Assembly (NCBI GenBank): GCA_016650135.1
Contig: JAENWH010000077.1
Coordinates: forward strand, 1-7,643
DNA length: 7,643 nucleotides
Source: Peptostreptococcaceae bacterium
GTDB taxonomy: Bacteria; Bacillota_A; Clostridia; Peptostreptococcales; Anaerovoracaceae
Direction of reading: 5' to 3'
Both the position numbers and the translations under genes were made by a program. A model generated the notes under the pieces. It was not told the origin of the DNA, did not search any database, and was given only the letters and a program-made list of their open reading frames with translations. Shown one piece after another: positions 1-7,021 of this stretch (the stretch's first letter is position 1; each line of letters opens with the position of its first letter).

Positions 1-135
1 CCTGAAAACGTTGCTGAGGTGAAAACCCTTACAAAAGAATATATTGAACATTACAATTATCACAGAGGTCATCAAAGCTATAACTACAAGACCCCGGGAG
101 AAATATATTTTGGAAAACTTGCAAATGCAGCTTAA
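1..135 (+). CDS. IS3-family transposase (OrfB), C-terminal fragment
   Basis: Frame 1 is open from the window edge to TAA and encodes the last 44 residues of a longer protein. The segment EYIEHYNYHRGHQSYNYKTP (residues 13-32), followed by GEIY, matches the end of the IS3-family integrase core, where a Y-I-x-x-Y-N-x-x-R block is followed by a T/S-P-x-x-(Y/F) block. The protein would catalyse cut-and-copy transposition of its element through a DDE RNase H-fold domain. The catalytic residues lie upstream of the window, so activity cannot be judged. The short tail after the P-x-E-x-Y block is normal for the family, so the 3' end looks intact. The gene points towards the 3' end of the minus-strand helicase gene. 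Confidence 0.85.
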   Translation, partial: PENVAEVKTLTKEYIEHYNYHRGHQSYNYKTPGEIYFGKLANAA

Positions 136-194
136 ATCAAGAAAGGAGTTCATAACTAAGAATTTCTAAAATTTTGTCTTGACAAGCGTGCACA
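1..194 (+). mobile_element. Right end of an IS3-family insertion sequence (boundary inferred)
   Basis: About 60 bases follow the transposase stop and hold an IS-end-like segment: a TTGTC-TT-GACAA palindrome at 174-185, then GCGTGCACA. Read inward from the outside, the end begins TGTGCACGCTTGTCAAGACA, which fits the TG...CA terminal rule of IS3 elements; that is why I place the border at about 194. The left end is outside the window, so neither inverted-repeat pairing nor target duplication can be checked. The border lies about 23 bases beyond the TGA of the helicase gene, so the element appears not to have cut that gene. TTGACA at 179-184 looks like a -35 box pointing out of the element, but no -10 sits at the right distance. 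Confidence 0.5.
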
Positions 195-217
195 TTATAT
201 AGTGTCTTGGCATGTGG

Positions 218-3022
218 TCATACTATTTCTAGCCTTAGCAGTGCCACATCTTTTTTATTGTCCTTCGGTTCTATCCGATCAAGTACTTTCTTTTCGACGG
301 GTTGCGTCCAGTATATTTTCAGCGATTTTCTTGCACGGGTTATTGCTGTATAAAAAATGCTGTGAGTTATCAATTCGTCAATCTCATCGGTTATGATAAC
401 TTTGACAGAGTCGTACTCTAAACCCTGTGCCTTGTGAATAGATACGGCGTAAGCAATTTGGAACGGTACGAGTGTTTTTGAAACGCTGTCATCGTCTTCA
501 TCTGTACTTTTGTTTTTGTTTACGGCAAAGCGTATGATAGAATTCCCGTTGGCAGCGTTCTTTACGATCGTGAAGTCCATATTTTTTGCATCCATTTCAA
601 TGAGCGGTCTGTCAATTTCAATATCAAAGAGTATACTTTCGTTTGCTTTTGCCTCATTAAGCACTTCAAAATCAATAATTCGACCTTTCATATTGTTATG
701 GATAACAGGAACTTGGTCATCAATTCGTGTGAAAAACTTATCCGCCGAGTCATTAAACAGAATCGGGTCACCCACCTTATAACGCTGAATACCCCGCCAC
801 ATTTCCTTACCATTATTGCTTTCCTGCAGAAAATGATTAATGTTGTTTATGCCGTACAGACCGCCGTAGTTAAGGCATAGGATTATCTCGTTTTCAGCAG
901 CGGGAGTGAAAATCGTCGCATCTAAGTTTGCCGAGTAGCTATATGTTTGCAAGAGTTCAAAAATATCATCTTCCATTTTCCGGACATCGCTCCAAAGTCT
1001 TAATAAAGCGGGGCTATCACTTCTATAAGGCTTCGTTAGCTCGCATATAGAGACTTTCGGCAAAAAACTACGCACAGTATCAAACCAGTTGCCAAACTCA
1101 ATAGCTTCTATCTGATATGTGTCGCCCACTAAAACAAGCAACTCAAAATTCGCTCGACTGAGTATAGTTCTCATATCATGGTTGTTTACCGTACTACACT
1201 CGTCGATGATAAGAATGTCAAACTCTATCTTTCCTTTGTAATATGGGTTCGTAAATTTCGATATTGTCATAAAAGTGCTATCCGCTGAAGCTGTAACTTT
1301 TCGCCTCATATTATTTACGGCGGGGTTTGTTTGTGCTAAGTACAGTCTTGACTTATCAGCAAATAAATGCGAGATATGGTTTATCAAGTATGACTTGCCT
1401 GTTCCTGCTGAACCATAAACAAGAGCCACTTTTGATTCGGTAAACATTCCGAGTAAGGCTTGCTTTTTCTCTTCGCAGTTCACTTGATTGGTAGTTTGCA
1501 TCCAGTAGCTTACCAAATTAGCGTAGTTGTCAATACCGCTTTGGGTAAGATATTTGATCGTCTTAATGATTGATACCGTATCCTCCTTGTAACTCTCAAT
1601 AAAAATATGGTCATACTTAATAATCATTTTGCGAAGTTGCTGCTTTGGCGAATTATAAAGTTTTTGATTATACGTTTTTACGAGAGTGGCAACATCATCA
1701 AAATTGCCAAGTTTATGCTTCCCGTCTTCATTTTTTTCGAGCGGAGTAAAAAGCATACCTTGCTGTTCTGTATTGTTTTTAATAATCCATGTTAAAACCT
1801 CGTGTTCACGACCGTTTACATCAAGGCATTCAAACAAACCCGAAAGGCTTGGAACGTGGCTTTTCAGACCAGAGCAAAAAGGCATTTCATCGAACGGAAT
1901 GCACTTATAATCAAGATAAAGTCCGCTCAAACAATGACAGCCACGGATTTCTTGCATTTGCGTATATGTTATATGGAACTGGGCTTTGAGAACACGGTTT
2001 GTCATATGGTGAAGCAAATATCGCAATATATTGCTACCGTCTGCTTTCTGCATTATAAGATTCCTGCAAGTTTTGAGGCAATCAAAGAAGTGCTTGGCTT
2101 CTGTTTTAGGCACAATACGGTCACGAACTGCCGCGAATGCCTCGTCAGAAAACATAATGATTTCCGATAGGCTAAGCCCGGTTTCTGTTAGATATCGACT
2201 AAGTTCGCGTTGTTCAGCTTTGCCATACTCTCTGGGCGTCCTTTCAATAATTGCCGTGAAGTTTTTTAGCTCGCAAGGACGTATGTTTACTTCCCAATCC
2301 ACAATAATGCGGATGGGCATATGTTTGCCGAAGATTTCTACGCTGTTGTTGGCAATGGCAAACTTTACTGCATAAAAACTCGTTACCTCTATATCTGTAA
2401 AAGCGATAATACGGTCAGTTTTGCTCGCATTGTCATTTGCAGGGACAAAAGCCACCTCATAATATATTTTACCGTCAACAAAAAATGGCTTGATTTTTTG
2501 CACATAAAAACGGTCATAATGGAACGCGCCGTGTATCGGAGTATTGTATTTACTAACCTTTTCAGTGATTTTCTTATAATACTCTATTAGACTCTCGTCT
2601 GTTTCCAATGGGAACTGCTCAAGGTTAGCAAGCACGTTAAGAGAATAACTGTCGTGCAAGAAGTTCCTAATCCGCAACAGATACTCATAATATTTCAGCA
2701 TTAGCCGTTCGGCATTCTGCTCTTTTAAAGCACGATGAGAAACAGACACCTGCAGAAAATGGTGAAACCGCGACAAATGTTTCAAATTAGAGTTACTCTT
2801 AGCTTGTTTGACCGCTAACTTAACATTTTCCTGCGTATCCTCGATATCATCGCCGTTGGCGTATACCTTAAGGAGGATATGCTCTACAAAATGTCTTAGC
2901 GATTCTAACACTTCCTGTGAAACCTCGCCCCTTGTAGATTCACCCAGACGGCTAATCTGGCGACAAATGATTTTATTGCTTTCCAGAATAGCCTCATCTA
3001 TTTTTAATATAGTTGAGGTCAT
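218..3022 (-). CDS. Superfamily 1 (RecD/UvrD-like) DNA helicase with long unrecognised N-terminal region
   Basis: A 934-residue protein with a complete set of superfamily 1 helicase motifs in its C-terminal 400 residues. These are Walker A GSAGTGKS (537-544), motif Ia around TNPAV, Walker B LIIDE (D607, E608), motif III GDTYQ (633-637), motif IV with KPYRS (R667), motif V SIHKAQG (861-867) and motif VI YTAITRAR (891-898). The HKAQG and ITRAR forms place it with RecD-like/UvrD_C_2 proteins, so ATP-driven translocation or unwinding of DNA is expected in the cytoplasm. Residues 1 to about 500 match no domain I can name. They include an FYVQKIKPFF / IYYEVAF segment and a cysteine cluster at 362-383 followed by REHEV at 405. 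I see no nuclease motif, signal peptide or membrane segment. The start is fixed by a strong ribosome binding site 6 bases upstream. The frame is intact, and the stop lies just outside the insertion-sequence end. The gene is more GC-rich than its right-hand neighbour, suggesting a different origin. Confidence 0.95.
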   Translation of the reverse strand: MTSTILKIDEAILESNKIICRQISRLGESTRGEVSQEVLESLRHFVEHILLKVYANGDDIEDTQENVKLAVKQAKSNSNLKHLSRFHHFLQVSVSHRALKEQNAERLMLKYYEYLLRIRNFLHDSYSLNVLANLEQFPLETDESLIEYYKKITEKVSKYNTPIHGAFHYDRFYVQKIKPFFVDGKIYYEVAFVPANDNASKTDRIIAFTDIEVTSFYAVKFAIANNSVEIFGKHMPIRIIVDWEVNIRPCELKNFTAIIERTPREYGKAEQRELSRYLTETGLSLSEIIMFSDEAFAAVRDRIVPKTEAKHFFDCLKTCRNLIMQKADGSNILRYLLHHMTNRVLKAQFHITYTQMQEIRGCHCLSGLYLDYKCIPFDEMPFCSGLKSHVPSLSGLFECLDVNGREHEVLTWIIKNNTEQQGMLFTPLEKNEDGKHKLGNFDDVATLVKTYNQKLYNSPKQQLRKMIIKYDHIFIESYKEDTVSIIKTIKYLTQSGIDNYANLVSYWMQTTNQVNCEEKKQALLGMFTESKVALVYGSAGTGKSYLINHISHLFADKSRLYLAQTNPAVNNMRRKVTASADSTFMTISKFTNPYYKGKIEFDILIIDECSTVNNHDMRTILSRANFELLVLVGDTYQIEAIEFGNWFDTVRSFLPKVSICELTKPYRSDSPALLRLWSDVRKMEDDIFELLQTYSYSANLDATIFTPAAENEIILCLNYGGLYGINNINHFLQESNNGKEMWRGIQRYKVGDPILFNDSADKFFTRIDDQVPVIHNNMKGRIIDFEVLNEAKANESILFDIEIDRPLIEMDAKNMDFTIVKNAANGNSIIRFAVNKNKSTDEDDDSVSKTLVPFQIAYAVSIHKAQGLEYDSVKVIITDEIDELITHSIFYTAITRARKSLKIYWTQPVEKKVLDRIEPKDNKKDVALLRLEIV

Positions 3023-3028
3023 ATGACA

Positions 3029-3036
3029 CCTCCTTT
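3029..3036 (-). promoter_or_regulatory. Ribosome binding site of the 934-residue helicase gene
   Basis: On the minus strand AAAGGAGG lies 6 bases before the ATG, a near-perfect match to the anti-Shine-Dalgarno sequence with ideal spacing. It settles the start codon. Its first bases overlap the TAA stop of a short upstream frame (TAAAGGAGG), the layout expected when the gene was once the second member of a tightly packed or translationally coupled operon. Confidence 0.85.
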
Positions 3037-3088
3037 ACGCCACGCCGAAAAACTTCTCAAAGAATTCCAGCAATTTTTCGATAATGTC
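3035..3088 (-). pseudogene. Possible 3' remnant of a small amphipathic peptide gene
   Basis: The minus strand just upstream of the helicase encodes DIIEKLLEFFEKFFGVA followed by TAA. The hydrophobic/charged spacing would form an amphipathic helix (I, L, F, F on one side; E, K on the other), as seen in many tiny peptides of Firmicutes. The stop merges with the helicase ribosome binding site, as in a compact operon. An in-frame TAA lies immediately before the GAC codon, and there is no ATG and no upstream ribosome binding site, so what is here cannot be a complete gene. It may be the end of a gene whose front was replaced by rearrangement, or a chance reading. The peptide pattern and stop/RBS overlap favour the first, but the length (17 codons) is too short to be sure. 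Confidence 0.35.
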
Positions 3089-3128
3089 TTATATACTAGG
3101 CTTTCCAGCCCCCTACTTATTCACCCTT

Positions 3129-3178
3129 GACATCAAGGCTATGCACTCAACGTGGCTTGAGAGGATAGCATTGATGTC
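3129..3178. repeat. 50-base near-perfect hairpin (imperfect inverted repeat)
   Basis: The outer arms GACATCAA (3129-3136) and TTGATGTC (3171-3178) pair perfectly. Inside them GCTAT (3138-3142) pairs with ATAGC (3165-3169), and CTCAA (3146-3150) pairs with TTGAG (3157-3161), closing a 6-base loop CGTGGC. C3144 can also pair with G3163. Overall 19 of 22 positions pair, and the three exceptions are single symmetrical purine-purine mismatches with no bulges. This is far more than chance predicts for 50 bases. Neither strand has a T-run after it, so it is not a standard terminator. It would lie in the 5' leader of the 934-residue helicase if transcription starts near the -10 box at 3245-3250. It could be an RNA structure, a recombination site or the end of a lost mobile element. 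Confidence 0.85.
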
Positions 3179-3244
3179 CTACGAACCATCTGTTCTCGTA
3201 AACATATCCATCGTATTTTTGGTACTATCTATAGACGGTGACAT

Positions 3245-3250
3245 ATTATA
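3245..3250 (-). promoter_or_regulatory. Candidate -10 box for the 934-residue helicase gene
   Basis: TATAAT on the minus strand is a perfect -10 hexamer, but the hexamer 17 bases further upstream (CAGGCA) matches only three bases of the -35 consensus. If used, it would give a leader of about 215 bases containing the 50-base hairpin and the peptide stub. The DNA around it is AT-rich, so a chance match is quite possible. Read-through from the upstream helicase gene is the alternative. Confidence 0.25.
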
Positions 3251-3273
3251 GTTTTACTATCTTAAGATGCCTG

Positions 3274-3304
3274 GTTCTGAAACAATTTTGTATTGTGTTA
3301 GAAC
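3274..3304 (-). repeat. Inverted repeat downstream of the 1217-residue helicase gene
   Basis: GTTCT (3274-3278) pairs with AGAAC (3300-3304), and ACAAT (3282-3286) pairs with ATTGT (3292-3296) around a 5-base loop. The three positions between the arms contribute one more standard pair and one wobble pair. It begins about 24 bases past the TAA of the gene, where a terminator would sit. No T-tract follows on the minus strand, so it may act only as a 3' end stabiliser or a weak terminator. Confidence 0.45.
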
Positions 3305-3327
3305 ATGCAATAGCTGATGAGAACAAA

Positions 3328-6300
3328 TTAACTATTTTTTATCCATGTTTGAATTTTACTTCCTATCAACATTGCATCCAAACTTCCGTCTAATCCATCC
3401 TCGGTAATTATCAAATTTCCAAGAGTTTCTGAAATTCCCACACTTTCATAATTTTCTCTTTTCTCGTCCCAACGCTTTTTATATGGCTTATCTCTTAGCA
3501 TTCCAAGATGCTCTAAATAAGCAGTTTTACCTTGGCAACGTAGTGTAAAATCAGGAATATAGGTTATATCATTAACCTTTAATGGTTCTTCATAGAAATA
3601 CTCAATTTTCATCATATCGAGAATATTAGCCACAATTACTTCGGACTTTGATCTAACCATTTCACCACGAATCGTTTTATGAATCAATTTTTCTTCAAAG
3701 TACCGTTTTTGTTTATAAGACTCTATCTCAATGATGTTTGGAACTTCAAATAAGTCTGTATATCGCTGTTTTGTGTCCGAATACCAGTCATTCGCATACT
3801 GAACTATTTCTTGAATTGATAAATCACTTAATACAATTAGTTTTTCTCTTTGGCGAGAGAACGCAGTATATAAAAGTTCTTTTGTAATAAATGAACTTTT
3901 ACCATTTATGACTACTATGTTTTTGCAAAAGCTAGAACCCTGTGATTTGTGAACTGTAAGAGCATAAGCAAGTTCTAACTTAGAATCGCTATTATCACCA
4001 CCAAAATCAGCTTTAGTATATGAGAATACTTTTCCTTTAAATGAACCAAAACGGAACTTATACCAACTATTATTCTTATCCTTTTTTCCATAGTGACTAG
4101 GGTAATCGACCATAATACCAATTTCACCATTTGCAATATATGCCTTCCCCGATGAACCGTCCCAGTAATCCTTCACCCCATTTACATTAGATATGACTTT
4201 ATCTCCGTAAACAATATTTTGTACAGATTGAGGGCTGTTATTTGACCATGAATAAGCATTCCATTTATCAACAATGTCTTTACGATATTTTTGGTGAAGT
4301 TGATTATTTAAATAATAGCTTCCTGCACCAATAAATTTGGTTGGAGATAGAATTTGCCAGTCTTCTAGATTTTCACTAGTTAGATAATTTGTATATTGGT
4401 CTACAGTAGCTCCCAAACTTTTATTGAAACCGTCCAGATCATCTGCATTTGCCATATTTGTAATGTCTACCAATTCCTCAAAGAACACTTTTTCTAACTC
4501 GTCTAAATCGTTGCATTGAATATATTTAAAGCGACTATCTGTTTTATTGTTTTGAATGCGGTAAATTACATCTTTATCGACTAAATCTGAATTAGAGAAT
4601 ATTTGAGCAAATGATAAATCATCACCACCTGAACCTTGTCTCATCTCAATTTTCAATGTTGCGACCTTTTCAGAATAATCACTCTCTAAATAATTAATTA
4701 AATCGACAAATGGACGTCCTGCTCCTATTGGAGGCAATTGATTTGGATCCCCTATAAAGATAATTCTTTCAGCATGAGAATCAACAAGTTTTAGTATTCC
4801 AGCAAACATATCTTCAGTCAGCATTGAACTTTCATCTATAATAACTGTTTTGGCAATACTCGAACTAGGTTGGCTTGGCATCTTATAAGCCATTGTGCTC
4901 CAACTGAAACCTTTTGAACGAATTAAAAATTGTGCCACAGTCATAAACTCAGCTTCAACACTATTCTTCTTAAATGAATTCTCAAGTTGAACTCTTGCTT
5001 TCCCAGTAGGGGTTAATGCTAATATTCCACCAGCTTTAATTTCTTTTGAAGAAGCGAAAATCCCCAATGCTGATGTTTTACCCGTCCCAGCTCTCCCTAA
5101 TAAGACAGATATTCTAGATGATTCAAGAATCTTTAAAGCTATCGCCTTTTCATCACGAGCCAAGTGATCGTTTTCTTCATTATTTTCTTGGAGCTTTCCA
5201 AATTGGTTATCTATGATTTTTTCCCAGTTTTGTTCACTCGCTAAACTAGTTTCTATACGACTTTTTACTATATCGACTACTAACTGTTTATAATCTTGAT
5301 ATTCTTTCAGTTTGATGTAAGTGTTATCTAAATCAACGTACAATTCGCCTTCCTGCAAGAACTCCAAAATACCTTCAATTTTTTCAGTTTGAAAATCCGT
5401 TTTTTGATCTAATGGTAATTTGTTAATTTCTTCAACAATTTGATCATAGCTGAGTAAAGTATGTCCTTGATTTGCGGCTTGAACTAAAACAAATATCATC
5501 ATAGCTCTAAATCGGCGCTTATCACCTTCAGTTCGCATTTTAGTTGGTTTATTTAGAGAATACTTATTTTCCACCAACGGATTTACAAACATTGCATTGT
5601 CGATTTGAGAAATAGTAACTTGACGTTCGTCCTTTTCTTTTCGTGTAAGTTCAAATAATAGGTATGGGTTTTCAATAATCTCAGCTGCATAAATTTTCAG
5701 GTCGCCCCAAGCATAAATAGCTTGTTCAACAGAAAGATTCAATCGCGACAAAAGTTCGAAATATCGAGTTTTATTTTGATTTCTTAATAAACCAGAAAAC
5801 TCATCCTCTTTGTTAGCCAAGCTGTCATCCAGTTTCTCATTACCAGTTTCTCTCTCCCCTGAAAAATATAACTTCAATTCAGAAATCAAGTCGTTTTCAG
5901 AAGTATCAATATGATGAGCAATATCGAAACCATATTGAACACCGAAAGCTGATAAAATCGAACCTACTCCTGGAAAAATTCCACGTTGATTCCAAACGCT
6001 TTTTAATTGATTATCAACATATTCAAGTTGAACATTAACCCATTCATGATTTGCTTCTTTTAGCCTGAGTTTAGCTATATTTTTCAATGCAATTTTCGCT
6101 TGATTTAGAACATCAATAGCCGCATCGTAGCTGACCCATTCAGCTGCATATGAAAATTCCAATCTAAAACCTGCCGCTTCAAACAACATGACACTCGACA
6201 CATCAAACTCAGGATACTTTTTTATATACTCAGAAATTTCATGATATGGCATTAAAAAACCATCTTTGCTATCAACTCTTATTGAATGAGCAGCATTCGT

Positions 6301-6981
6301 CTCCCATATATAGTTTTTTTCGTCACTGCTCCCATCTGACTCATACTCATGAATTTCTACATTTGATACTATATTTCCTATTCCTGCAATTACACGCCGA
6401 TTATCTTCTATAAATGGAACTTGTTTATAATATGGAAAGATCAATGAATTGTGTGGGCTAACTCCAGAAAAGAAGTATTCGAAAATCCCCTTTTGAGATT
6501 CTCCATGCGATACCCACGAACTTGACCAGCTCAGCATTTGTTCTGTTTTTTCTAAATCAAAATAAAAATTGTAATAATTTTGTTTTTCATTAGCATTATC
6601 CTTTAAAGTCCATGAAAAAGGGCGCAATAAGAATGAATAAGGGTTCATCTCAAAAGTTGTTTCTTGGAAATGCTTGAACTTAGCATTTCCTTTTTTATAT
6701 GGATGGTTCATTTTAAGAATAAGCTTGGTGTCACTCATGAACGCAGCGTTCTCTGTAATCCAGCTTTGCATTCTTACTGGGCCTACTTGTTCGTAACTTT
6801 TACCTTTATTTGTTTCCTCAAACTCTAAGTCCCGTGATGATGCAATGTTGGGAATTACTTGAGCAGCTACATTATACCTAGGATTATTGTCAATTAGCCC
6901 TGTATAATCGTTATCCTTCCATGGAATTCTTGTCGAAAAGTGTTGTACGTAGTTCGTTTGTGGTTTAACTATCTTACACAT
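3328..6981 (-). CDS. RecD2-like superfamily 1B helicase fused to a C-terminal PD-(D/E)XK-type nuclease domain
   Basis: A 1217-residue protein, much longer than standalone RecD2 (about 750-800). Residues 1 to about 400 are unrecognised and open with FSTRIPWKDNDYTG (15-28). Residues about 400-600 resemble the helix-hairpin-helix/winged-helix region of RecD2 (ENPYLL with P439; GHT at 506-508). The motor follows: Walker A GRAGTGKT (629-636), motif Ia TPTGKAR (657-663), Walker B IIDE (D716, E717), motif III GDPNQLPP (744-751), motif V TVHKSQG (1009-1015) and motif VI YTAFSRQR (1038-1045). After the motor, RSKSEV (E1114), IPDF (D1144) and YLEHLG (E1157) form a PD-(D/E)XK-like active-site pattern, with E-H-L in place of E-x-K. 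The expected activity is ATP-driven DNA translocation or unwinding coupled to DNA cleavage. ATG at 6981 is supported by AGGAG 10 bases upstream, and the frame is intact. The gene is first in the leftward pair. Anti-phage or anti-plasmid defence is plausible but inferred; DNA repair is the alternative. Confidence 0.96.
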   Translation of the reverse strand: MCKIVKPQTNYVQHFSTRIPWKDNDYTGLIDNNPRYNVAAQVIPNIASSRDLEFEETNKGKSYEQVGPVRMQSWITENAAFMSDTKLILKMNHPYKKGNAKFKHFQETTFEMNPYSFLLRPFSWTLKDNANEKQNYYNFYFDLEKTEQMLSWSSSWVSHGESQKGIFEYFFSGVSPHNSLIFPYYKQVPFIEDNRRVIAGIGNIVSNVEIHEYESDGSSDEKNYIWETNAAHSIRVDSKDGFLMPYHEISEYIKKYPEFDVSSVMLFEAAGFRLEFSYAAEWVSYDAAIDVLNQAKIALKNIAKLRLKEANHEWVNVQLEYVDNQLKSVWNQRGIFPGVGSILSAFGVQYGFDIAHHIDTSENDLISELKLYFSGERETGNEKLDDSLANKEDEFSGLLRNQNKTRYFELLSRLNLSVEQAIYAWGDLKIYAAEIIENPYLLFELTRKEKDERQVTISQIDNAMFVNPLVENKYSLNKPTKMRTEGDKRRFRAMMIFVLVQAANQGHTLLSYDQIVEEINKLPLDQKTDFQTEKIEGILEFLQEGELYVDLDNTYIKLKEYQDYKQLVVDIVKSRIETSLASEQNWEKIIDNQFGKLQENNEENDHLARDEKAIALKILESSRISVLLGRAGTGKTSALGIFASSKEIKAGGILALTPTGKARVQLENSFKKNSVEAEFMTVAQFLIRSKGFSWSTMAYKMPSQPSSSIAKTVIIDESSMLTEDMFAGILKLVDSHAERIIFIGDPNQLPPIGAGRPFVDLINYLESDYSEKVATLKIEMRQGSGGDDLSFAQIFSNSDLVDKDVIYRIQNNKTDSRFKYIQCNDLDELEKVFFEELVDITNMANADDLDGFNKSLGATVDQYTNYLTSENLEDWQILSPTKFIGAGSYYLNNQLHQKYRKDIVDKWNAYSWSNNSPQSVQNIVYGDKVISNVNGVKDYWDGSSGKAYIANGEIGIMVDYPSHYGKKDKNNSWYKFRFGSFKGKVFSYTKADFGGDNSDSKLELAYALTVHKSQGSSFCKNIVVINGKSSFITKELLYTAFSRQREKLIVLSDLSIQEIVQYANDWYSDTKQRYTDLFEVPNIIEIESYKQKRYFEEKLIHKTIRGEMVRSKSEVIVANILDMMKIEYFYEEPLKVNDITYIPDFTLRCQGKTAYLEHLGMLRDKPYKKRWDEKRENYESVGISETLGNLIITEDGLDGSLDAMLIGSKIQTWIKNS

Positions 6982-6991
6982 TAGCCCTATA

Positions 6992-6996
6992 CTCCT
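6992..6996 (-). promoter_or_regulatory. Ribosome binding site of the 1217-residue helicase-nuclease gene
   Basis: Minus-strand AGGAG lies 10 bases before the ATG, slightly further than ideal but usable. No other start codon nearby has a better site, and the next in-frame methionine is about 70 residues into the protein, after the STRIPW motif, so this start is preferred. Confidence 0.6.
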
Positions 6997-7003
6997 AACC
7001 CTC

Positions 7004-7015
7004 TATTACGTAATA
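7004..7015. promoter_or_regulatory. 12-base perfect palindrome, possible operator
   Basis: TATTACGTAATA is its own reverse complement. It lies between the candidate -10 box and the ribosome binding site of the helicase-nuclease gene, overlapping the expected transcription start. That is a classic repressor position. No transcription-factor gene is visible in the window, so the binding protein is unknown. Confidence 0.4.
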
Positions 7016-7021
7016 ACTACT

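Larger units (their letters stand above)
3023..3327. other. Structured gap between the two helicase genes
   Basis: About 300 bases with no complete gene that I would accept. From the 934-residue gene outwards the gap holds the ribosome binding site, the peptide stub, a small GGCT-TTCC-AGCC hairpin (3099-3110), the 50-base hairpin, a 21-codon minus-strand frame ending exactly at that hairpin (3179-3244), a weak -10 box, an ATAGT-TTT-ACTAT repeat (3248-3260), a perfect palindrome ATCTTAAGAT (3259-3268) and a 31-base inverted repeat beyond the stop of the 1217-residue gene. No inverted repeat here has a good T-tract on either strand, so I see no classic intrinsic terminator between the genes. 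The density of inverted repeats suggests an old element border or recombination junction. Confidence 0.6.

Noticed and set aside
179..201. Complete outward promoter at the IS end
   Set aside because: TTGACA is present, but the TATATA-like sequence follows after only about 11-12 bases, too close to serve as its -10.
1802..2170. 122-codon plus-strand frame and other shorter frames opposite the 934-residue helicase
   Set aside because: They lie wholly antisense to a gene with a full set of helicase motifs, have no recognisable domains and no ribosome binding sites, and are shadows of that gene.
3129..3178. Integron attC site
   Set aside because: The hairpin lacks the RYYYAAC and GTTRRRY core sites at its ends, and no integrase or cassette array is visible.
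3129..3178. Intrinsic terminator of the helicase-nuclease gene
   Set aside because: No T-tract follows on either strand, and the hairpin is about 150 bases past the stop codon.
3084..3251. 55-codon plus-strand frame across the gap between the helicases
   Set aside because: No ribosome binding site precedes the ATG, it opposes both flanking genes, and it runs through the 50-base hairpin, which explains its sequence constraint better.
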